From the NCBI GenBank assembly GCA_016215735.1, contig JACRIA010000070.1, positions 1 through 7,498 of the forward strand: DNA of 7,498 nt, written 5' to 3'. This DNA comes from Candidatus Peregrinibacteria bacterium. Lineage in GTDB: Bacteria; Patescibacteriota; Gracilibacteria; UBA1369; UBA12463. The translations under genes were made by a program, and so were the position numbers. The notes beneath the pieces were generated by a model that was not told where the DNA came from, ran no database searches, and worked only from the letters and a program-made list of their open reading frames with translations. Below are positions 1 through 5,504 of this stretch, one piece after another. The first letter of the stretch is position 1; every line of letters begins with the position of its first letter.

Positions 1-1
1 A

Positions 2-505
2 TACATAGAAAAATTGATAAAAGAAGGCAGGTACAGTTCGCTATTGGAAAATATCGCGGAACAAGGCGCAAGCGCCTCGGTAATGGAAAAGGTTATGGAA
101 AACCTCGCAAGCCTTGCCTCATCAACAAAGCATGTTATCGGGTGGCTTATAGCAGCCTTTATTATAGGAGGCGCGCTTATAATTAATAGCGCGATTCTAA
201 TAACAATTCATTCAAGAAGAACCGAAATCAATATAATGCGGCTTGTCGGAGCAAAGCCGATTTTCATAAGACTGCCTTTTATTTTTGAAGCCATATGGTA
301 CGGCGCAGCCGCGACTATCATAGGATTCTTGATTACTTCAATATTGCTCTGGTGCAATTTCCTCGGAGGATGGGCTTATTTCAATGAATCAGGAATTGGC
401 GTAGGAGTAATTTTCATACTTGAACTTTTGTGCGCGATAGCAGTCGCTGTATTAAGCAGTATGTGGAGCGTACACAGAAATATTAAAAAGCACTTTCTTA
501 GATAA
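2..505 (+). CDS. ftsX: Cell-division ABC transporter membrane subunit FtsX, C-terminal part (5' end outside window)
   Basis: The frame is open from the left edge, so the N-terminus is missing; 167 residues remain. Counting from the first full codon, there are three hydrophobic segments, at about 46-69, 95-117 and 136-157. Between the first and second lies EINIMRLVGA (75-84), the signature of the FtsX/permease domain, followed by IRLPFIFEAIWYG. The basic tail (HRNIKKHFLR) fits a cytoplasmic C-terminus. In the known family FtsX is the integral membrane partner of the ATPase FtsE; at the division site the pair controls murein hydrolases, usually through coiled-coil partners. ftsE would be expected just upstream but is not in the window. 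The stop TAA shares its last A with the recO ATG, suggesting translational coupling. A TTG codon at base 14 is not the real start, because the frame continues upstream of it. Family assignment is secure from the motif and topology. Confidence 0.9.
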   Translation, partial: YIEKLIKEGRYSSLLENIAEQGASASVMEKVMENLASLASSTKHVIGWLIAAFIIGGALIINSAILITIHSRRTEINIMRLVGAKPIFIRLPFIFEAIWYGAAATIIGFLITSILLWCNFLGGWAYFNESGIGVGVIFILELLCAIAVAVLSSMWSVHRNIKKHFLR

Positions 506-1257
506 TGCGCGAGATTACAACATCAGGCATAGTTCTTGGCTACAAGCCAAAGAATGAATATGACAGGCTTGTGAATTTATTCACGGATTCTTTTGGAAAA
601 ATTTTCGGCACAGCAAAATTCGCGCAAAAACCGACTTCGCCTTTTGTCGGCAGGCTTGATACCAGCAATATATGCAAATTCCATCTTTATAAAAGCGCTC
701 AAGGAAAATTTACAATAAAACAATGCGTGATGGTGAAAACCTTTGAAAATATAAAAGAAAATGTTGCGCTTTTTTCAATTGCTTCCGCGATTCTTGAAAT
801 CGCAGACAAGCTAACATATCAACATTCCGGAATGAAAAAATATTTTCTGCTGATTTATAAAACCCTCGCGACGATCGACAAAAATATCAAGCCGTATCTC
901 ATTTATCTGATTTTCAAAATAAAATTTCTGCATCTGCTCGGCTTAATTCCTTCTTTCAAACACTGCATGGCTTGCCACAAAAAAATTTCCTTGAACGACA
1001 TAATTGTATGGGGGCCGGAAAATGTCATATGCGCAAATTGCCTCGAAAACAGAAAGGCCGCATTTGCTGGCGCAGTTTTTGACAAAGATATGCTCAAATT
1101 TATCAACTTTATAGCGAATAACGATTATATTAAAAGCGTAAAAATAAAAATCTCCAATGATGAAATAAAATTTTTGGAAGCTTTTCTCGACGAAATATGG
1201 AGAAATCACAATTTAGCAGAAATCAATTCGGAAAAAATTATAAAACAATTCATTTAG
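505..1257 (+). CDS. recO: DNA repair protein RecO (recombination mediator)
   Basis: A complete 250-residue protein of normal RecO length (about 240-260). The N-terminal ~80 residues fit the RecO OB-fold: an opening of the type ITTSGIVLGYKPKNEYDRLVNLFT, where an xG-IVL strand leads into a D-R-L-V-x-L-F-T segment, then GKIFGTAKFA. A helical region follows, then a zinc site with C154-x2-C157 and C176-x2-C179, then C-terminal helices. In the known RecFOR pathway RecO binds SSB and RecR, helps load RecA onto SSB-coated single-stranded DNA, and anneals strands. The start is ATG at 505, overlapping the ftsX stop by one base (TAATG). No convincing Shine-Dalgarno lies upstream, so translation probably depends on ribosomes finishing ftsX. 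The gene is strikingly A/T-rich with many AAA and ATA codons. It ends in TAG, directly followed by the palindromic repeat zone. All four zinc cysteines are present, so nothing suggests inactivation. Confidence 0.93.
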   Translation: MREITTSGIVLGYKPKNEYDRLVNLFTDSFGKIFGTAKFAQKPTSPFVGRLDTSNICKFHLYKSAQGKFTIKQCVMVKTFENIKENVALFSIASAILEIADKLTYQHSGMKKYFLLIYKTLATIDKNIKPYLIYLIFKIKFLHLLGLIPSFKHCMACHKKISLNDIIVWGPENVICANCLENRKAAFAGAVFDKDMLKFINFIANNDYIKSVKIKISNDEIKFLEAFLDEIWRNHNLAEINSEKIIKQFI

Positions 1258-1258
1258 G

Positions 1259-1281
1259 TGGTGTCCGCCTCAGGCGGGACG
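1259..1281. repeat. 23-bp palindromic intergenic repeat, copy 1
   Basis: The core is CCGCCT-C-AGGCGG (1265-1277), extended by GT and AC with one bulged G. It starts two bases after the recO stop. The same 23 bp occur in reverse orientation at 5459-5481 with one mismatch, at the loop base. As RNA it would form a compact GC-rich hairpin. It lacks a T run, so it is not itself a classical terminator. Because its stem asymmetry is preserved in the second copy, it looks like a copied element and not two chance palindromes. Confidence 0.75.
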
Positions 1282-1298
1282 GCCTGTTCTAGCGCCTG

Positions 1299-1316
1299 TG
1301 CCCGCCTCAGGCGGAC
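1299..1316. repeat. Second member of the CCGCCT-n-AGGCGG palindrome family
   Basis: CCGCCT (1302-1307), one C, then AGGCGG (1309-1314), followed by AC. It has the same core as the element at 1259-1281, but in the orientation of the copy at 5459-5481, and lies about 20 bp from its neighbour. The two could pair with each other as well as fold individually. No protein-coding interpretation is credible here. Confidence 0.65.
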
Positions 1317-1341
1317 GGCGTTGTCGCAGCGCCTTGAACGT

Positions 1342-1374
1342 AAAAAACCACCCCGCTTCGCGGGGCGGTTTTTT
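1342..1374. terminator. Bidirectional intrinsic terminator between convergent recO and relA
   Basis: The stem is AAAAAACC-A-CCCCGC, loop TTC, then GCGGGG-C-GGTTTTTT, giving 14 base pairs with one A/C mismatch. A run of six T follows the GC-rich stem on the plus strand, and the six A at the start provide the equivalent T run on the minus strand. It lies 84 bp past the recO stop and about 70 bp past the relA stop, so it can end transcription from both sides. This is the strongest terminator signal in the window. Confidence 0.88.
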
Positions 1375-1386
1375 GCTATTCTCCTC

Positions 1387-1408
1387 AAATTCCGCGGTAG
1401 CGGAATTT
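1387..1408. repeat. Perfect 9-bp inverted repeat (hairpin)
   Basis: AAATTCCGC (1387-1395), loop GGTA, GCGGAATTT (1400-1408). The stem is perfect and there is no T run long enough for termination. It sits between the terminator and the relA stop as one of a chain of palindromes in this spacer. Its function is unknown; it may stabilise the relA 3' end or be a remnant of a dispersed repeat. Confidence 0.7.
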
Positions 1409-1425
1409 GTCCGCCTGCGGCGGAT
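1409..1425. repeat. CCGCC-type short palindrome, variant
   Basis: TCCGCC (1410-1415), loop TGC, GGCGGA (1419-1424), with a possible G/T pair outside. It resembles the CCGCCTnAGGCGG elements at 1259-1281, 1299-1316 and 5459-5481, but the loop differs (TGC), so its membership of that family is less certain. It directly abuts the 9-bp inverted repeat ending at 1408. Confidence 0.55.
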
Positions 1426-1434
1426 CGGCTTCAT

Positions 1435-1454
1435 CCCCGTGCTTACGCACGGGG
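1435..1454 (-). repeat. 8-bp GC-rich hairpin carrying the relA stop codon in its loop
   Basis: CCCCGTGC (1435-1442), TTAC, GCACGGGG (1447-1454), a perfect stem. Read as relA mRNA (minus strand) the loop is GUAA, a GNRA-type tetraloop, and the last three loop bases UAA are the relA stop codon. The upstream arm encodes the end of the protein (Pro-Arg-Ala), so the palindrome lies half inside the reading frame. No T run follows, so by itself it is not an intrinsic terminator; the terminator at 1342-1374 is further downstream. Confidence 0.75.
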
Positions 1455-3629
1455 TCTTAAGCCGGGAGAATAATAAACTTTGGAAACGCCGTACACACCC
1501 TCAAGACGGTCCATAATCTTATCTATAAAATCATAACTTTCAACCTCCAGTATAAACGCTCTTTTAAGAAAATTGTCATGTTTCTCGAGAAGAACCACAT
1601 CTGCGATATCAATCTTCATATCGGCTATTACGGCAGTGACATCCCTAAGAAGCCCTATTCTGTCATTTGCTTCAATAACAATTTTTACAGTGTATTTCTT
1701 TAAAGCTTTGGACGCCTCCGAACTCCACGAAGCTTCTATTGTGCGGCTTTTTATGTTTCTTTGCAGGGATTTGCATTCAGCATCATGGATTGCGATATAG
1801 CCGGTTTTGGTGACATAACCAGTGATAGGTAAACCGTACTTTACGGAACAACATTTTGCGAAACGCAGAGGAAGGCCGCTTTCACCCCCAACTAGAATAT
1901 CTAAAATTTCCGGTTTCTTCTTTTTTGCAACAAGCGCGGCCGGTTTTTGTGGAATTCTCGGCGCGGGAAAAACATCCGGCTGTGGAAATAGTTTTTTAAC
2001 AAATGTTTTAATGATAACGGCTCCGGAGCCAACATCCTCAACAAGGCTTTTCCTCTCTGCGGAACTTAAAATTCTAGCGTCATAGATTTTCAAAACAGAT
2101 AAATTGTCGTCAAGTGGAGACTTGCCGAGTCTTTGCAGATATTTATTGATTATTTCTTTGCCGGACTTAAAACTTTCGCTCTTTTTTTGGCTTCTCAACC
2201 AGTCTTTTATTCTTGACCGCGCGGCGTCTGTTTTCACAAAACTTAGCCATTCGGCTTTTGGCCCTGGTTTCGGCTTCAAAACAATTTCCACAACATCACC
2301 ATTTTTCAATTCATAACTCAATGGCACAGCGCCTCCATTGGCTTTCGCAGCATATGCCCTATGGCCAATATCTGTATGGATCGAATAAGCAAAATCAATA
2401 GCAGTAGATCCTGCCGGCAAATCTTTTACATCGCCTTTTGGAGTCAATGCGAATATTTTATCTTCAAAAAAATCCATTTCAGCGCCAAACTGCAAATCTT
2501 CGATTGTCTTAAAATCTTTTAATACTTTAAGCCATTCGGTATGCGCTTTTTGCGCGGCATTATGCGGCTCGCTTAGATTTTTGCTTTTGTGTTCTTTATA
2601 AACCCAGTGCGTCGCAATGCCAAGTTCAGCGGCTTCGTGCATTTTGGCTGATCTTATCTGTATTTCAACCGGATGATCCAGAAACCGCGGAGCAATGCCT
2701 AAAACCGTCGTATGCAAGCTTTGGTATCCGTTTAATTTCGGAATCGCAATATAATCTTTGAATCTGTTCGCGACAGGAGTCCATTTGCTGTGAATAAGAC
2801 CAAGCAAACCATAAAGGTGCTCAACTGTCTCAATGTTACTTTTATACTTCGTAGGCAAAACAACACGCAAAGCTATGATGTCAAAAACATCGTTTATGGA
2901 AGATTTATTTTTTGCTTTCATTTTTTTGTAAATACTGTAAATGCTCTTTATCCTCCCTGTTATTTCAGCTTCAATTTTATTTTCTTTAAAAAATTTCTTG
3001 AGGACAGTTATTGCTTCATTAATATGCTTCATCTTTTGCTTCCCGAATTTTTTGAGCTGACTGTATATTCTATTATATTCTTCGGAATCCAAATACTTAA
3101 AAGCATTGTCTTCGAGCGTATGTTTCATTTTGTACATACCTAATCTTGCGGTTATTGGAGCGAAAATACTCATAGCGCGCTCGGCAAAGGCTTTGCGCTG
3201 CGCTTCGGGCATTTTATCAATTTTGTTCGACAAAAGAACAAAAGCGCTTAACCATATTAAAATGACTCTCATGTCTTTTGCCATCACAATAAATAAAGAT
3301 CTGATTGTTTCCGAATCTTTGATATTAACAACGTAAGAAATATCTTTAAGCCGCAGTAAATTCGTAACAATGTTGCTTACATCATCGCCAAAAGATTCTT
3401 TTATGCGGTTTATTTCTCCAGCGCCTATTTTGTCCAAACAACCGTAAAAACAAGATGCGATAATGGAACTCTCGTCTGGTTTTAATCTCAAAATAGCCTC
3501 CGGCAAAGAACAATCGCAATCAACACCTCCGATTTCTTTTGACATGTTGAAAGCCATTTCAATCTTCTTCAAATTAAAAGAAGGACTTAGCTTTTTCACT
3601 CTATCCAAAAATTTTTTCACCCTCTCCAT
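1443..3629 (-). CDS. relA: RelA/SpoT-family (p)ppGpp synthetase with degenerate HD hydrolase domain
   Basis: A 728-residue protein with full long-RSH architecture. Residues ~20-180 align with the HD hydrolase domain, but the metal and catalytic residues are lost: the HD pair is G63-C64, the ED pair is K67-I68, and the LADRLHN region reads LSAFVLL (127-133). Residues ~190-345 form the synthetase domain and look intact: GRIKSIYSIYKKM (225-237), D250, RFKD (289-292), GYQSLHT (301-307) and VEIQIR (321-326, with E322). The TGS domain is at ~387-452 (IHTDIGHR), the zinc-finger domain at ~588-620 (C593, C594, H615, C619) and the ACT domain at ~646-722. In known relatives the synthetase transfers pyrophosphate from ATP to GDP/GTP, and TGS to ACT sense uncharged tRNA on the ribosome. 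I infer a ribosome-regulated synthetase without hydrolase activity. RFKD is the RXKD form typical of bifunctional Rel, not the EXDD of E. coli RelA. The ATG start fits a leaderless promoter; the stop lies in a hairpin loop. Confidence 0.93.
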   Translation of the reverse strand: MERVKKFLDRVKKLSPSFNLKKIEMAFNMSKEIGGVDCDCSLPEAILRLKPDESSIIASCFYGCLDKIGAGEINRIKESFGDDVSNIVTNLLRLKDISYVVNIKDSETIRSLFIVMAKDMRVILIWLSAFVLLSNKIDKMPEAQRKAFAERAMSIFAPITARLGMYKMKHTLEDNAFKYLDSEEYNRIYSQLKKFGKQKMKHINEAITVLKKFFKENKIEAEITGRIKSIYSIYKKMKAKNKSSINDVFDIIALRVVLPTKYKSNIETVEHLYGLLGLIHSKWTPVANRFKDYIAIPKLNGYQSLHTTVLGIAPRFLDHPVEIQIRSAKMHEAAELGIATHWVYKEHKSKNLSEPHNAAQKAHTEWLKVLKDFKTIEDLQFGAEMDFFEDKIFALTPKGDVKDLPAGSTAIDFAYSIHTDIGHRAYAAKANGGAVPLSYELKNGDVVEIVLKPKPGPKAEWLSFVKTDAARSRIKDWLRSQKKSESFKSGKEIINKYLQRLGKSPLDDNLSVLKIYDARILSSAERKSLVEDVGSGAVIIKTFVKKLFPQPDVFPAPRIPQKPAALVAKKKKPEILDILVGGESGLPLRFAKCCSVKYGLPITGYVTKTGYIAIHDAECKSLQRNIKSRTIEASWSSEASKALKKYTVKIVIEANDRIGLLRDVTAVIADMKIDIADVVLLEKHDNFLKRAFILEVESYDFIDKIMDRLEGVYGVSKVYYSPGLRPRA

Positions 3630-3636
3630 CGCGAAA

Positions 3637-3663
3637 ATTATAGCAAATGCTTACGAAAAACAA
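3637..3663 (-). promoter_or_regulatory. Candidate relA promoter, extended -10, leaderless
   Basis: Read on the minus strand, TGCTATAAT gives an extended -10 (TATAAT at 3642-3637) only seven bases before the relA ATG (3629). TTGTTT at 3663-3658 is a weak -35 with a 15-bp spacer. Transcription would start about at the A of the ATG, so the mRNA would have essentially no leader, and no Shine-Dalgarno is present. This suggests relA is transcribed independently of the upstream gene on the same strand, across an 85-bp gap. The gap otherwise holds only a weak GTGC-A-GCAC palindrome (3676-3684). Confidence 0.65.
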
Positions 3664-3714
3664 TATAGAAATTCGGTGCAGCACGCGCGGATCTTCTCGC
3701 CTGCCCACAGTTTT

Positions 3715-5331
3715 TTATTTTGTAGCAGTTCCCATGCCTGGAACATTAAATCCGCTTGCGCCTTGCTCTATTTTCAATTGAGGCACTGGAAAAGCCGCGT
3801 CTCGGGGAATAATCGAGAATTCGCTCACAGATTCTAGGCTATCGGTTTTTGCCTTGCTTTTGGTATTTTTAATAATTACATCAACATTTGAACCCGGCAC
3901 TTCATAAACTCTTACACCCTGCACCAAAGCATCGCGGTTCGTCTTTATATCCCTTATACGAACGTTAAGTTTTTGCAGAAGAATTTTGTAATAATCGCTT
4001 AAAGCTGTTAAAGCATTATGTCGGGCTTTAATCTCGTCCTGCTTTTGAAGAATCACGATATAAGCACTTAATTCGCCGTAACTTTCATCCGGTAAACCGA
4101 TTTTTAAATCTTCGAAAAATTTCTTTTCCGATGCGGTTTTTGGATCTTGGATATTTTTGTAATCTGCTTTAAGAGATCCCATTTCTTTTGTAATCAAATC
4201 GTATTGTTCTAAACCGCGGCTATGAACATCTTCAAGCAGCGCTAATTGATTATTCAATTCCGCTGCCCTATCAGTAGAATTATTCAAAATGCCGTAAATA
4301 TCAGTAGAGTACGCATTACGCATTTCATTATAAATTCTCACATATTTTTTGAATGCGTTATCTTCAAATAAAGGGCCTTGAAAACCGCTTAAATATGCGG
4401 CCTGCAAACCTGTATTAATACCTGAAGCAAAAACTGGCGGTTCACCAATCATATAAGCAACTTGCAAAGAAGGCGTAAGCATTCCAGTTTCACTGGGCAC
4501 ATAAAGCTCGCCTGTTTTTAGAGCTATGTCTATTGTGCTTGAGATAAAATCCGGCTGCGAAGGCATCTCCCCTTCTTGCTGGGGAGGCGGCAGGGGCTCT
4601 GGCGAAACAAATTTATTCCACAAAAATTTTCCGCCAAAAAATAATCCAACAACAATTCCAGCAATTAATGCAAAAATAGCTAAATAGCCAAGTATCTTTT
4701 TAACAGGAACTATTTCAAATATAGATTTCTTTTCCTGATATTCGTCCTCTACATCCGCTGCTGCTTCTCCGCGAATTTCTTCTATCGCGCTCGAAAATCT
4801 TTCTTCTGGCAAAACTTTTTCATCTGAAGACGGAGGTTCGACATGCTTTAATTCTTCCTGAGGTTCCGGCTTATATTCTGGCGCTGGAGACGGTTCTGGC
4901 TCTGACATCGGCTCTGGCGCCAATTCCTGCTCTGATGTTTGGGGCCCCGGCTCTGACACAAAACCTTTTGAAAGATCTTCCCAGCTTGGCTCTGTTGGCT
5001 GGCCAGATGGCGGTTCCCCTGCGTCAGAACCCATTGGCTGAAAAAACTCTTCTTCCACCGCGGGAGGCGCAGGCTGTTTCTCTTTCGGTGCAGCTTCAGG
5101 TGGAGTCGCAATAACCTCTTCTGTAGGCGATATTGTTTGAATAGGCGCCGCGCCTTCCGCGACAATTTCTTCTGTTGAAGGCGATTTCACTTTTCTACGC
5201 GGTTTGCGAATAGCAGCAGTTTTTGGAGCTGCTTTTTTTCTTGCTGCAGGTTTTTTAGCTCCGCCATGGCGGGGCGCCTTCGGTTTTTCATCCGAAGTGC
5301 CAGTAGCGTCTTGGGTTGTATTTTCATCCAT
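3715..5331 (-). CDS. Hypothetical single-pass membrane protein with Lys/Pro/Glu-rich N-terminus and helical C-terminal domain
   Basis: I do not recognise a family. The 538-residue product has four visible parts. Residues ~15-50 are very basic and Ala/Lys-rich (KKPAARKKAAPK, IRKPRRKVK), like histone-H1-type tails. Residues ~52-180 are acidic, low-complexity and full of Pro and Glu (EPEPSPAPEYKPEP), probably disordered. A membrane helix lies at about 213-234 (LGYLAIFALIAGIVVGLFFGG), preceded by VPVKK. After a Pro-rich linker (245-260), residues ~262-538 form a soluble domain with long charged helices, likely coiled coil, at about 355-395 and 422-468. There is no N-terminal signal peptide; the internal anchor with basic residues on its N-side suggests the N-tail is cytoplasmic and the C-domain outside. 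The basic tail could bind nucleic acid or membrane, and the outer domain could act at the envelope; both are guesses. It is divergent from hppA, lies upstream of relA, and starts at an ATG eight bases after a TATAAT. Confidence 0.85.
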   Translation of the reverse strand: MDENTTQDATGTSDEKPKAPRHGGAKKPAARKKAAPKTAAIRKPRRKVKSPSTEEIVAEGAAPIQTISPTEEVIATPPEAAPKEKQPAPPAVEEEFFQPMGSDAGEPPSGQPTEPSWEDLSKGFVSEPGPQTSEQELAPEPMSEPEPSPAPEYKPEPQEELKHVEPPSSDEKVLPEERFSSAIEEIRGEAAADVEDEYQEKKSIFEIVPVKKILGYLAIFALIAGIVVGLFFGGKFLWNKFVSPEPLPPPQQEGEMPSQPDFISSTIDIALKTGELYVPSETGMLTPSLQVAYMIGEPPVFASGINTGLQAAYLSGFQGPLFEDNAFKKYVRIYNEMRNAYSTDIYGILNNSTDRAAELNNQLALLEDVHSRGLEQYDLITKEMGSLKADYKNIQDPKTASEKKFFEDLKIGLPDESYGELSAYIVILQKQDEIKARHNALTALSDYYKILLQKLNVRIRDIKTNRDALVQGVRVYEVPGSNVDVIIKNTKSKAKTDSLESVSEFSIIPRDAAFPVPQLKIEQGASGFNVPGMGTATK

Positions 5332-5339
5332 ATTATGAA

Positions 5340-5368
5340 ATTATAACATAAAATTCTGATTTAGACAA
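5340..5368 (-). promoter_or_regulatory. Candidate promoter of the 538-residue membrane protein gene, leaderless
   Basis: On the minus strand there is TTGTCT (5368-5363, four of six matches to the -35 consensus), a 17-bp spacer, and TATAAT (5345-5340) preceded by TGT, making an extended -10. Only eight bases separate the -10 from the ATG at 5331, so the transcript would start at or within a base or two of the start codon. No Shine-Dalgarno could fit. This is the best-formed promoter in the window. Confidence 0.72.
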
Positions 5369-5410
5369 CCGATTAACTTTAATTTTTAGATGATTCCTTT
5401 AAAATAATTT

Positions 5411-5445
5411 TTGACAGAGCGCTCCGCAAAGCGGAGCACAGCTCT
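5411..5445. repeat. Nested GC-rich palindrome next to an orphan TTGACA
   Basis: A perfect 7-bp stem GCTCCGC (5421-5427), AAA, GCGGAGC (5431-5437) is framed by AGAGC (5416-5420) and GCTCT (5441-5445), so a longer stem with an ACA bulge can form. It sits right after a perfect -35 hexamer TTGACA (5411-5416, +) that has no -10 at normal spacing; TATATA begins at 5445, 28 bp away. Possibly a repeat that landed in an old promoter, or an operator or terminator-like element in the divergent spacer. It lacks a T run, so termination is unlikely. Confidence 0.5.
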
Positions 5446-5458
5446 ATATAAAATAAAT

Positions 5459-5481
5459 CGTCCCGCCTAAGGCGGACACCA
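5459..5481. repeat. 23-bp palindromic intergenic repeat, copy 2 (inverted relative to copy 1)
   Basis: The core is CCGCCT-A-AGGCGG (5463-5475). Its reverse complement matches 1259-1281 at 22 of 23 positions, including the single extra base in one arm; the one difference is the loop base. It ends two bases before the hppA TATAAT and so occupies the place where a -35 element and spacer would lie. The rest of the 173-bp divergent spacer (5332-5504) holds the promoters and the nested palindrome, and no gene. Confidence 0.75.
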
Positions 5482-5482
5482 T

Positions 5483-5488
5483 TATAAT
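5483..5488 (+). promoter_or_regulatory. Candidate hppA -10 box
   Basis: A perfect TATAAT lies 16 bases before the hppA ATG. The expected start point near 5495 gives a leader of only about ten bases (AACCCTTTTCATCT region) with no Shine-Dalgarno. At 17 bp upstream the -35 position reads GTCCCG, inside the palindromic repeat, so no consensus -35 is visible and there is no TGn extension. Activity may therefore depend on an activator or be weak; the assignment rests on the -10 alone. Confidence 0.5.
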
Positions 5489-5504
5489 ATAACCCTTTTC
5501 ATCT

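Noticed and set aside
1259..1454. Possible CRISPR array or small structured RNA gene formed by the repeated palindromes
   Set aside because: Units differ in sequence and length, spacers are irregular or absent, there are no cas genes, and there is no promoter for an independent RNA.
1258..1516. Two overlapping plus-strand open frames of about 71 and 72 codons after recO
   Set aside because: They run through the palindromic repeats and the terminator and then into antisense relA. Their Arg/Ala/Pro-rich composition simply reflects GC-rich repeats, and no family resemblance is visible.
2790..3143. Plus-strand open frame of 117 codons opposite relA
   Set aside because: The minus strand encodes the conserved relA HD/synthetase region here; the plus frame is Phe/Asn-rich with no recognisable features.
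3630..3714. Terminator between the 538-residue gene and relA
   Set aside because: Only a 4-bp palindrome (GTGC-A-GCAC) is seen, without a following T run on the minus strand; readthrough into relA cannot be excluded.
4848..5165. Minus-strand open frame of 105 codons rich in Arg, Gln and Ser
   Set aside because: It lies entirely within the 538-residue gene in another frame and mirrors its Pro/Glu-rich low-complexity codons; it has no promoter or start context of its own.
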